Source: Bacteroidota bacterium
GTDB lineage: Bacteria > Bacteroidota > Bacteroidia > Bacteroidales > WCHB1-69
NCBI GenBank assembly: GCA_029570835.1
Contig: JAKPTX010000146.1
Span: 1-64,000, forward strand
Direction: 5' to 3'
DNA: 64,000 nt
Shown: positions 53,959 to 61,627 of the stretch, one piece after another
Layout: every line of letters starts with the position of its first letter
How positions within the stretch are numbered: the first letter of the stretch is position 1
The notes under the pieces: generated by a model
What the model was told of the DNA's origin: nothing
Seen by the model: only the letters and a program-made list of their open reading frames with translations
Database searches by the model: none
Made by a program: the position numbers and the translations under genes

Positions 53959-54258
53959 ATGAACATTAACATTACCGCTTTACATTTCAAAGCTGATCAA
54001 AAGTTAGAAAAATTTATCAGTGAAAAAGTAGAAAAATTGAGTCAGGTTTATGATTCTATCATTGGTGCTGATGTCACATTAAAAATTGAAAACACTGATA
54101 AACCTGAAAATAAAACTGTAGAAATACGTATAAAAATTAGAGGAAATGATGCTCTTGCAGGCAAAACTGCTAAAACTTTTGAAGAAGCTTGTGATGAAAC
54201 AGTAGCTGCTCTGAGAAGACAATTAAAAAAAGTTAAAGAAAAAGAAAGAGGCTTATAA
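53959..54258 (+). CDS. hpf: Ribosome hibernation promoting factor, short form
   Basis: 99 residues of the short HPF/YfiA type (no C-terminal dimerisation domain). Pattern: MNINITALHFKADQKLEKFI, then alternating strands with EIRIKIRGNDALAGKTAKTF and the helical DETVAALRRQLKKVKEK. It binds the 30S decoding region and helps inactivate ribosomes in stationary phase. It has an unusually strong Shine-Dalgarno, and lies 12 bp after xerC and 3 bp before the phosphopantetheinyl transferase gene. Confidence 0.93.
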   Translation: MNINITALHFKADQKLEKFISEKVEKLSQVYDSIIGADVTLKIENTDKPENKTVEIRIKIRGNDALAGKTAKTFEEACDETVAALRRQLKKVKEKERGL

Positions 54259-54261
54259 AAG

Positions 54262-54867
54262 ATGCCCTTAATATTAAAAAAACAGATTGATGCTTCCGTT
54301 TCTATTTGCATATGGCAAATAAATGAAACGGAAGCTTTCTTTTTAGACCAACTTCAATTGAAAGAAGCTGATTTAATTTCCATTTTGCAACTCAAACTCC
54401 CCTCCAAAAGATTAGAAAAATTAGCTTGCAGGGTTGCTTTATCCCAATGCATTAACAATTCTAAAGTAAATATCAGTTACAACTCTTTTGGAGCACCTCA
54501 AATTGAGAAAGGTTTTATCTCCTTTTCACACGCTAAAGAGATTGTGGCTGTTGCATATTCTCCGGACCATCCCGTTGGAATCGATATAGAAAAGGTTGAT
54601 TCCAAAATACTTAACTTAAAACATAAATTTGTAGGCTTTGAAGAGATCAACTATTTTAATATGGATAATTCGGAGCAAATAACTCAAATCTGGTGCGCTA
54701 AAGAGGCTCTTTTTAAATGGTATGAAAAGGGAGAAGTTGATTTCAGAAATGATCTCCACATTGCAGCTGATTTTCAAACTGCAACCATTTACAAAGGAGA
54801 CAAAAATCCAAAATTAATACTGAAGAAAATTAAAATGGAGCCCTACATCTGTGTAGTTGCTTTCTAA
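54262..54867 (+). CDS. 4'-phosphopantetheinyl transferase superfamily protein
   Basis: 201 residues. Core motifs of the Sfp-like superfamily: ISFSHAKEIVAVAYS, GIDIEKVD (Asp108, Glu110, Mg ligands) and WCAKEALFKWY (144-154), in which Lys and Glu activate the acyl-carrier serine. It transfers phosphopantetheine from CoA to carrier proteins. An AcpS-type gene is usually separate; which carrier this one serves is unknown. In the conserved neighbourhood I recall, tRNA genes and tuf follow hpf, so this gene is in an unusual place. Confidence 0.88.
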   Translation: MPLILKKQIDASVSICIWQINETEAFFLDQLQLKEADLISILQLKLPSKRLEKLACRVALSQCINNSKVNISYNSFGAPQIEKGFISFSHAKEIVAVAYSPDHPVGIDIEKVDSKILNLKHKFVGFEEINYFNMDNSEQITQIWCAKEALFKWYEKGEVDFRNDLHIAADFQTATIYKGDKNPKLILKKIKMEPYICVVAF

Positions 54868-56327
54868 AAAAGAAATCCTATCTTAAATTGTACAGTTCTG
54901 GGTCTTGTCTTATCCTCTTTTTGCGGTGCGATAATCATTTCATTCAATCCATATTTATACTGTAACCCAAAAATCATCCTGGAAAACCTCATTTCATAAT
55001 CGAGCACAAGTCCTGCTTCGTGAGGAGAATACTGTTTTATAATAGGATTTGAATTTTTCTCTTTAAGATGAAAAAAATAGGAATAGTATCCCCCAATACC
55101 CGTACTCAACTCAAGCCAATTTTCATATGTTGTTTTTACGAGCAATACAACAGGAACCGTAACCTCATGAGTTTGGATCATCCCCTCTTTGCGATATCTG
55201 TTCGCAAAGCTGTAGGCTACCTCACCCTTTAATGCAAAACTGTTACTTAAAGAAACCTTCCCATACAGACCCAATTGGAGAGCAACTCCTTTTTTTCCAT
55301 CCACCGTTCCATGGCGATATTTATAATGCATATTCCCTATACCGGCTACTAAACCAAAATAACTATTTTTCGAATAGTTGCGGTTTTTTGCTAGACTAGC
55401 GGAGGGTCGCAAATCAGAATCATCAGCAAATATAGGAACCAATTCGGTAAAATAATCAACAATTGTTGAAAGTCCATCATAATCGATCAGATGAGCATCA
55501 TCTTCCGGTTTATGGTAAGGAGATTTCAATCCTGTTGTAACATGAAAGGCCGGAATCTGTTTTGCTGTGAATGAATCATGGTCTGAACCTGTCAAAAAAG
55601 AACGATCCTGTTTATTAAGATCCAATCGATAAAATTCCGGAAAAGAAACGGCATTAAAATAGTTCGAGTAATTCTGAACTGTTCCCACACCTATTATTTT
55701 GAGTTTTTGAGATTGTTTCAAATAGCCAACCATATCAAAATTGATCATGAGCACAATTTCTTGATTCGGTTCCGATTCTCTCATCATGTCAACATAAGCT
55801 TTGGAACCATACAAGCCGATCTCTTCTGCGTCAAAAGCAACAAATACCAAAGTGCGTTTGGTCAACTCTTTTTGTTGGACTAAGTTTCGTGCCAATTCGA
55901 TCAAAACTGCTGTTCCGGAAGCATTGTCGTCAGCACCATTATAAACGATCTCTTCGTTATTTTTCAACTTCACTCCCAAATGATCATAATGGGCACCAAT
56001 TACAATAAACTCATTTTTTAATATAGGGTCACTCCCTTCCCAAACCCCAATTACATTTTGATATAGAGCTCGAGCATTTTGAGAAACAATACGGAGTTTA
56101 AATGAATGCATCTTCGTTGTCAAACCGATCTCTTCAAATTGAGTTCTGATATACTCTGCAACTTTCTGTGCTTCTTTAGATCCGGTTTTTCTCCCTTTGA
56201 GGGAGTCCGCAGCCATGTAATAAACATGCTTCTCCAATCTTTCTTTTTGTGTTGTTTGTCCGTACGATAGAGTTCCTATTTGTAAAACAATCAAAAAAAG
56301 AAAAAGCGTAAAGAAATACCTTTTCAT
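54864..56327 (-). CDS. M28 zinc metallopeptidase fused to a C-terminal outer-membrane beta-barrel
   Basis: 487 residues. A signal peptide (about 1-23, cut after SYG) is followed by an M28 aminopeptidase domain (about 30-305) with zinc ligands and catalytic residues His113 (GAHYDH), Asp134 (GADDNASG), Glu168/169 (DAEEIGL), Asp198 (NFDMVGY) and His272 (SPYHKPED). From about 320 to the end are alternating strands with NSYFGLVAGIGN, VALQLGLYGKVSL and a terminal FKIGFLF, the style of an OMP_b-brl (PorT-like) eight-strand barrel. The barrel would anchor the peptidase in the outer membrane. The last 4 bp overlap the convergent PPTase gene. Confidence 0.85.
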   Translation of the reverse strand: MKRYFFTLFLFLIVLQIGTLSYGQTTQKERLEKHVYYMAADSLKGRKTGSKEAQKVAEYIRTQFEEIGLTTKMHSFKLRIVSQNARALYQNVIGVWEGSDPILKNEFIVIGAHYDHLGVKLKNNEEIVYNGADDNASGTAVLIELARNLVQQKELTKRTLVFVAFDAEEIGLYGSKAYVDMMRESEPNQEIVLMINFDMVGYLKQSQKLKIIGVGTVQNYSNYFNAVSFPEFYRLDLNKQDRSFLTGSDHDSFTAKQIPAFHVTTGLKSPYHKPEDDAHLIDYDGLSTIVDYFTELVPIFADDSDLRPSASLAKNRNYSKNSYFGLVAGIGNMHYKYRHGTVDGKKGVALQLGLYGKVSLSNSFALKGEVAYSFANRYRKEGMIQTHEVTVPVVLLVKTTYENWLELSTGIGGYYSYFFHLKEKNSNPIIKQYSPHEAGLVLDYEMRFSRMIFGLQYKYGLNEMIIAPQKEDKTRPRTVQFKIGFLF

Positions 56328-56343
56328 TTTACTATATTTTTGA

Positions 56344-56640
56344 TTATAAAAATCCTAATTCCAATTTAGCTGCCTCGCTCATTTTATCCATGTTCCAAGG
56401 GGGTTCAAAAGTGATTTTAACATCCACATTACCAACATCTGGAACCCTTTTTACTGCTTGTTCAATTTGATATGGAAGTAATCCCGCTTCGGGACAATTG
56501 GGTGCAGTCAAAGTCATCACAATTTCAACATCATTGTTGGATTGAACCCGAATATCATAAATCAGACCCAATTCCCACACATTAACCGGAATTTCCGGAT
56601 CAAAAACAGTAGATAATTGTATAATTATTTGCTCTCTCAT
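56344..56640 (-). CDS. MIP18/DUF59 family protein (SufT/PaaD-like)
   Basis: 98 residues with the DUF59 pattern: REQIIIQLSTVFDPEIPVNV, WELGLIYDIRV and VMTLTAPNCPEAGLLPYQIE (Cys in APNCP, expected Fe-S transfer residue). Members assist iron-sulfur cluster assembly. Its start shares one base with the end of the YitT-family gene upstream; no other suf genes are seen. Confidence 0.88.
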   Translation of the reverse strand: MREQIIIQLSTVFDPEIPVNVWELGLIYDIRVQSNNDVEIVMTLTAPNCPEAGLLPYQIEQAVKRVPDVGNVDVKITFEPPWNMDKMSEAAKLELGFL

Positions 56641-57572
56641 TAGTGTAATGCTTTTTCTCTCAGTGAGTTAAATCCCTCTCCAAACACATCTGAAGCATCC
56701 AATATGGAGATAAATGCTTTAGGATCAGCTTCATGAATGTGGTATAATAAAGAAGGCAACTCTTTAGAACTCATAGTTGTAAAAATAATTTTCTTTTCCG
56801 CTTGGTTATACATTCCCTCTCCTTGAAGAAATGTTCCGCCTCTTTCTAAGTCGTTGATAATAAACTCTTTGATTTTATCATAATGATCTGATACAACAAT
56901 AACTGCTTTCCTTCTTGAAATACCTGAAATTACTTTATCAACAGTAAAGCCAACCACGTAAATCACAAACCAGGAATACAAAGGAATACTCCAATCTTTA
57001 AAAACCGCCAACGCTGCCAATACAATTACTGAATCCACAATAATAATCATATTTCCCAACGGTATATACTTGAAATATCTTTGAAATACCATCGCAATGA
57101 TATCTGTTCCACCTGACGTAGCTCTTGCTTTAAACACAATTCCCAATCCCACACCCACAAATACGCCTCCAAAAAGAGAAAGAATAAAGTTTGCTGCCGG
57201 ATCAGGAATCAGAACATTATTTTCCATTATTGCAATCAATGGATCATAGCCATAAGCAAACTCCAATAGCGTTATAAAACCGGAGAGCGAAACAATTCCC
57301 ACCACTGTTTTAACTCCAAATTTTGGACCTAATATCAAAGTTCCCAACAATAAAAGAGGAATATCCAATGCGATTCCGGACAATCCGATAGGAAAATCAA
57401 AAATATGGTGCAAAATAATCGCTATCCCATAAACCCCACCAGGAGCTAATTTCAATGGTGATATAAACACCACCAACCCTACAGCCATCAAAAAAGATCC
57501 CAAAATAATACTGAAATACTCTTTGATTAAATCTTTTGTTTTTTTACCTTTTATTAATTTTACCCAGTTCAT
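56640..57572 (-). CDS. YitT family membrane protein (DUF161/DUF2179)
   Basis: 310 residues: about five N-terminal membrane helices (residues 15-190, with LMAVGLVVFISPLKLAPGGVYG and GATSGGTDIIA-type RATSGGTDIIAMVFQ), then a soluble C-terminal DUF2179 domain (about 220-300, KAVIVVSDHYDKIKEFI and GGTFLQGEGMYN). The transported substrate is unknown. It precedes the DUF59 gene in a two-gene unit. Confidence 0.9.
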   Translation of the reverse strand: MNWVKLIKGKKTKDLIKEYFSIILGSFLMAVGLVVFISPLKLAPGGVYGIAIILHHIFDFPIGLSGIALDIPLLLLGTLILGPKFGVKTVVGIVSLSGFITLLEFAYGYDPLIAIMENNVLIPDPAANFILSLFGGVFVGVGLGIVFKARATSGGTDIIAMVFQRYFKYIPLGNMIIIVDSVIVLAALAVFKDWSIPLYSWFVIYVVGFTVDKVISGISRRKAVIVVSDHYDKIKEFIINDLERGGTFLQGEGMYNQAEKKIIFTTMSSKELPSLLYHIHEADPKAFISILDASDVFGEGFNSLREKALH

Positions 57573-57595
57573 CTCTAAAAAAATAAAATAATCGG

Positions 57596-57603
57596 CAAAG
57601 ATA
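57596..57603 (-). promoter_or_regulatory. -7 element for the YitT-DUF59 unit
   Basis: TATCTTTG on the minus strand, 24 bp upstream of the YitT-family start. Confidence 0.6.
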
Positions 57604-57742
57604 TGAAATTTGGCGGTATGTTCAAAAGTAATGGAAGGAGATCCGTACTACATAGATTCAACAAGCAAAGCTAACAAAAAAACATTATAACAGACAAAAA
57701 ATTATGAATGCTCAAAAAACATCAGGTAATGGGTTGATTTTA

Positions 57743-57754
57743 TTGATATATCAA
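57743..57754. repeat. Perfect 12-bp palindrome near the Rhs-remnant promoter
   Basis: TTGATATATCAA lies 9 bp upstream of the -7 element at 57764-57771, in the spacer position where a repressor would block transcription. Confidence 0.6.
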
Positions 57755-57763
57755 AAATTTGTG

Positions 57764-57771
57764 TATCTTTG
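57764..57771 (+). promoter_or_regulatory. -7 element inside the Rhs-remnant frame
   Basis: TATCTTTG. Transcription from here would start after the first 20-odd codons of the open frame that begins at 57704, so that part is probably not coding. Confidence 0.5.
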
Positions 57772-57778
57772 CTCATTG

Positions 57779-58042
57779 AATTGGATTACAAAAACTGTGA
57801 TTCTGAATGGATTACATAAAAAGTACAGTGATCAAACGCGCCCCATTTACGGCAGTTCCCGTTTGGGAATAATGAACAAAGAGGTAGTGTTTAATATGAC
57901 CGGCGATTTGATGAGTAAATTTAATAGTCCTTTTGGAATTAAAGAGTATAAATTGAGTGACAATTTAGACAATGTAAGTGCAGTAATTTTAGATCGGAAA
58001 TATTGTTCCGATGCAGAATATTCTGATGAAAAAATTTTATAA
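57779..58042 (+). pseudogene. Remnant of an Rhs/YD-repeat protein
   Basis: The open frame runs from 57704 to 58042 (112 codons). Its second half reads RPIYGSSRLGIMNKE and then KEYKLSDNLDNVSAVILDRKY. These closely resemble the HIYGSSRLG and YELSNHLGNVL.TVSDRK lines that end the core of Rhs/YD-repeat proteins common in Bacteroidota. Nothing upstream encodes the thousands of residues that normally precede it, and the toxin-like tip is missing. I set the start of the remnant near 57779, after the promoter-like box. Family call is by motif memory. Confidence 0.6.
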
Positions 58043-58569
58043 TGATTATTGGCATGGATTATACAGATAAGTTATTATTAATTTTGTTCTTTATCGTTTT
58101 TATTTGTTGTAATACAAAAGACAATAAAAATGAGGATAATAGTAAATGCGTCAATCTAAAAAAAGACACAATATTAATTTGCGGAGAGTTAAAAAACAAA
58201 CCTATTCAAGGGTCTATGTTAATAGATTCAGGAAGTTGCATAAATTTTATTGATGTTTTAAACATGTTTCAGGATACCAGTTTTAGAGGTCCTTTTAAGA
58301 TTGATTCTAACTCTATTCAATACGAAAAAAAAATATCAAACTCAATAAAGCTGATTAAATATTTTAAGTATAACTGCGATTATTTTATATATACCTATTC
58401 TTCAATAGGTTCAATTTATATAATCAGGTATGATTTTCCTTTTGAAGAATATTTCATCAAGTATCACTCTGCATTAGATTCTACTTTTTTAGATTCGACA
58501 GTACAATATGTAAAAGCAGATTATATAAAAAGGATAGAAGCAATGTTTCCTGTGATAAAAGTAAATTAA
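58042..58569 (+). CDS. Putative small lipoprotein or membrane protein, unknown function
   Basis: 175 residues; start and previous stop overlap as TAATG, so it is translationally coupled to the Rhs remnant. MDYTDKLL at 58054 is an alternative start. A hydrophobic N-terminus (LLLILFFIVFICC) ends in Cys-Cys followed by NTKDNKNEDN, like a lipoprotein signal though the lipobox is not ideal. The rest is unlike anything I recognise, rich in Ile, Ser, Tyr and Phe, and very AT-rich (IKLIKYFKYNCDYFIYTY). A cargo or immunity partner of the former Rhs protein is one possibility, without direct support. Confidence 0.55.
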   Translation: MIIGMDYTDKLLLILFFIVFICCNTKDNKNEDNSKCVNLKKDTILICGELKNKPIQGSMLIDSGSCINFIDVLNMFQDTSFRGPFKIDSNSIQYEKKISNSIKLIKYFKYNCDYFIYTYSSIGSIYIIRYDFPFEEYFIKYHSALDSTFLDSTVQYVKADYIKRIEAMFPVIKVN

Positions 58570-58618
58570 TGTATTTATTTTAACGATAATCAATTTCCAT
58601 TGATATAACTATTTTCAT

Positions 58619-58626
58619 TAATTTTG
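58619..58626 (+). promoter_or_regulatory. -7 element for the CNNM/CBS gene
   Basis: TAATTTTG, 22 bp upstream of the ATG at 58649. Confidence 0.55.
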
Positions 58627-58648
58627 CCAAAATTATTTTTAACATATC

Positions 58649-59740
58649 ATGGGTTTATTATTATTTTACCTGTTTTTAGCTTTAACCGTTTCTTTTCTTT
58701 GTTCACTTTTTGAAGCTGCTCTTCTTTCCACTCCAATTTCATATATCAATATGCTTGAAAATGAGGGAGTTAAAAGAGCTGCCACAATAAAGAATTTTAA
58801 AGAAAATATCGACAGACCACTTGCTGCCATTTTAACACTCAACACTATTGCCCACACAGTGGGTGCTGCCGGAGTGGGAGCTCAAGCAGTTCTCATATTT
58901 AAAAACGTTTCTTTTGGGGTTATTTCAGCTGTTCTTACAATTCTTATTCTAGTGCTTTCTGAAATTATTCCTAAAGTTTTAGGTGCTCATCTATGGAAGA
59001 ACTTAATTGTTCGAATTACTCCATGGCTCCAATTTATGATTATCATCTCCTACCCTTTTGTAATCATATCTGAATATTTGTCCAAATTAGTCGGACCAAA
59101 GGATTTTGACAACAGCGTGAGCCGTGAGGAGGTATTTGCTATGGCTGATATGGCCACAGAAAAAGGAGAGTTTGATGCATCTGAGAATATTATCATCCAA
59201 AATCTTCAAAAGTTGGATACCATTAAAGTGGAAGATATTATGACTCCACAAATTGTAGTATTGATTGCTCCGGAAGAGATGACCGTTGAAGAGTTTTATA
59301 AAAATAAAGATTATTTACACTATGCCCGTATTCCGGTGTATGTCGGTGGAAATGAGGATCATATTACCGGATATGTACTTCGTCAAAAGATTTTGGAACA
59401 AATGGCCAATGATAATTTCCATGCTAAGCTTTCTGAATTTAAAAGAGAAGTGATTGTTGCTGACGAGGAAGAATCCATCATGAGATTATGGGAACGATTA
59501 TTACAAGAAAGAGAACATATTGCAATTGTTACCGATGAATATGGAAGCTTTAACGGTATCGTTACATTAGAGGATATTATTGAGTCCATATTAGGAATGG
59601 AGATTGTTGACGAAACAGACCAATTTACTGATATGCAGCAATATGCACGTCAAAAATGGAATGAACGAAGAGAAAAATACAAACACCTTATTCCCCTTTC
59701 GGAAGATCATAACCCTTCGGAAGAGAATAAAGATTCATAA
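58649..59740 (+). CDS. CNNM (DUF21) membrane protein with CBS pair, TlyC/CorB-like
   Basis: 363 residues: an N-terminal DUF21/CNNM membrane domain (about 1-160; starts LLLFYLFLALTVSFLCSLFEAALLS) and a tandem CBS domain (about 195-320; VEDIMTPQIVVL, TDEYGSFNGIVTLEDIIE). It lacks the C-terminal CorC_HlyC domain found in longer relatives. Family members move or sense Mg2+. The last 53 bp are antisense to the end of the large U32 gene. Confidence 0.9.
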   Translation: MGLLLFYLFLALTVSFLCSLFEAALLSTPISYINMLENEGVKRAATIKNFKENIDRPLAAILTLNTIAHTVGAAGVGAQAVLIFKNVSFGVISAVLTILILVLSEIIPKVLGAHLWKNLIVRITPWLQFMIIISYPFVIISEYLSKLVGPKDFDNSVSREEVFAMADMATEKGEFDASENIIIQNLQKLDTIKVEDIMTPQIVVLIAPEEMTVEEFYKNKDYLHYARIPVYVGGNEDHITGYVLRQKILEQMANDNFHAKLSEFKREVIVADEEESIMRLWERLLQEREHIAIVTDEYGSFNGIVTLEDIIESILGMEIVDETDQFTDMQQYARQKWNERREKYKHLIPLSEDHNPSEENKDS

Positions 59741-61547
59741 CACACTCTTTACAGTCAAATTCTACTCTTAGATTTATTGCACCCTGTTTCAAGTAAAAAG
59801 GTTCTTGAAATGAGGTTCTCTTTTTGTCAGGAAAATACTTCGGACAGAATCCCAACGCATATTTAATACAATGCTTACACTGCATCACTAGCGGATTTCC
59901 TTCCGGGATCTGTTGCTCAAAAGCGGGATCAATCTTTTCTGCCCCTTCAGAAAAATAGATCTTCCTGGCTCCACTGTTCGCTACATTGAAAAGATAGCTC
60001 AACTCTTTCGGAACCTGAACTCCGTGATTTATTTTCCGGCGTGGTCTAGGATTGGGGATTAATTCTCGCTGCGTTCTCACCTCTTCCAATCCTTCCAACA
60101 TCTCTCTTTTCATTGTAGAAATCTGTGAAGAAGGAATAAAAAATGGAGTATCCCATTCTATATCAATATCTTGAATATGAAAATAGGTATTCCCGATACG
60201 ACTCAGTTGTTTGATTGTATTTTCCCTTGCCATCTCCTGATTTCGGGCTATCTCTTTTTCGATATGATACTCTTTAACAAACTGATTCCCCATCTCGTCT
60301 TTGAAAGAAAGCATCAGTCCGTTTGTGGTTTCTTTCCCCTGAATGGAGAGTGCCAATTTTCTCTCAGCCGTTTTGCCGGACAGCTGCTTTTCTAAGTCGT
60401 GATCTTCATTTCTGTACAATACTTGTCCCTTTTCAAGAATGGGCATAGTAGCCGGAAAAACCTTATTCCCCTCTACCCTATTCACTTTGAAACCTACTAA
60501 TTGTTCTTGACTATCAAAGGTAATCATGCCGTCTCCATTATTTAATGGTTTGCCTACGTAAGTGAAATAATAATCAAAAACCTGGGTCACTTTTCCGATT
60601 AACTCTCCTGTAGATTTGGGAGTATTCAACGTTGTATGCACAGGAATTCTACCTTTTAGAAAATATTCGGTTTTATCACGGTGAAAAGTTTTGGTAGGAT
60701 CAGGAGTGAAAAAGAAGGTTGTAGTTCCAAAAGAAGCGCGTTGATAATCAGGCGTTTCATTCAAAATAGCATCCAGTTTCTGACGATAATAGGATGTAAT
60801 ATTTTTGAGATAAGAGAGTTCTTTCAATCTCCCCTCAATTTTAAAAGAGGTAATTCCGGCATCCATCATCTCCTTCAGTGCATGAGAGCGATCCATATCT
60901 TTCAGAGAGAGCAAATGACGATCCTGAACAATAACTTTTCCGGATTGATCGACCAGAGTGTAGGGCAAACGACAAAGTTGAGAGCAGTTTCCCCGATTGG
61001 CACTTCGCCCTGTATAGGCGCGACTCAAATAACAGCGCCCGCTGTAACTTACACACAATGCGCCATGTACAAACGCTTCCAGTTCAATCGAACTATTTTG
61101 TCTGATCTGTGCAATCTCTTCCAAAGTAAGCTCACGTGCCAAAATAGCTCTTTCAAAACCCCATTGTTCCAGCAACAAAATCCTTTGTAACGATCTGTTA
61201 TCCATTTGAGTACTAGCATGAAGCGGTATAGGCGGAAGATCCAGTGACAGAATTCCGACATCCTGAATGATCAGTGCATCCACTCCGATATTGTAAAACT
61301 GATTGATCAGTTGGGCACTCTGTTCCAGCTCCCGATCATCCAAAATCGTGTTTAAAGCCACAAATACCTTTGCCCCGTAACGATGGGCATAACGTACCAA
61401 CTCTTCAATCTCCGCAATGGAACTATTGGCAGCTACCCGTGCACTGAATTGAGGTGCTCCAATATAGACCGCATCCGCTCCATGGTTGATTGCTTCCTGA
61501 CCATATATTCCATTTTTTGCCGGTGCTAACAGTTCAATCTTTGACAT
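59688..61547 (-). CDS. Large U32 family protein (RlhA-like)
   Basis: 619 residues from MSKIELLAPAKNG; eleven extra codons up to 61580 run across the -7 element at 61567-61574. The U32 signature EAFVHGALCVSYSGRCYLS carries Cys165 and Cys172. A long C-terminal part (DUF3656-like) follows, and near the end are cysteine clusters CKHC, CPKY and CKEC that could bind a metal or Fe-S cluster. E. coli RlhA, of similar length, hydroxylates 23S rRNA C2501. Convergent overlap of 53 bp with the CNNM/CBS gene. Confidence 0.9.
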   Translation of the reverse strand: MSKIELLAPAKNGIYGQEAINHGADAVYIGAPQFSARVAANSSIAEIEELVRYAHRYGAKVFVALNTILDDRELEQSAQLINQFYNIGVDALIIQDVGILSLDLPPIPLHASTQMDNRSLQRILLLEQWGFERAILARELTLEEIAQIRQNSSIELEAFVHGALCVSYSGRCYLSRAYTGRSANRGNCSQLCRLPYTLVDQSGKVIVQDRHLLSLKDMDRSHALKEMMDAGITSFKIEGRLKELSYLKNITSYYRQKLDAILNETPDYQRASFGTTTFFFTPDPTKTFHRDKTEYFLKGRIPVHTTLNTPKSTGELIGKVTQVFDYYFTYVGKPLNNGDGMITFDSQEQLVGFKVNRVEGNKVFPATMPILEKGQVLYRNEDHDLEKQLSGKTAERKLALSIQGKETTNGLMLSFKDEMGNQFVKEYHIEKEIARNQEMARENTIKQLSRIGNTYFHIQDIDIEWDTPFFIPSSQISTMKREMLEGLEEVRTQRELIPNPRPRRKINHGVQVPKELSYLFNVANSGARKIYFSEGAEKIDPAFEQQIPEGNPLVMQCKHCIKYALGFCPKYFPDKKRTSFQEPFYLKQGAINLRVEFDCKECVMNLYSLPKGYDLPKGE

Positions 61548-61566
61548 CTTTTTTGAATTGAGGCAA

Positions 61567-61574
61567 CAAAAGTA
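61567..61574 (-). promoter_or_regulatory. -7 element for the large U32 gene
   Basis: TACTTTTG on the minus strand, 20 bp upstream of the U32 start and divergent from the glycosidase-like gene. Confidence 0.5.
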
Positions 61575-61604
61575 CAACAAATTAGATTAAATCAATAAAA
61601 ATCG

Positions 61605-61612
61605 TACATTTG
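61605..61612 (+). promoter_or_regulatory. -7 element for the DUF4838 gene
   Basis: TACATTTG, 15 bp upstream of the ATG at 61628. The open frame's first TTG (61610) is part of this box. Confidence 0.5.
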
Positions 61613-61627
61613 CTTTTTAATTATTTT

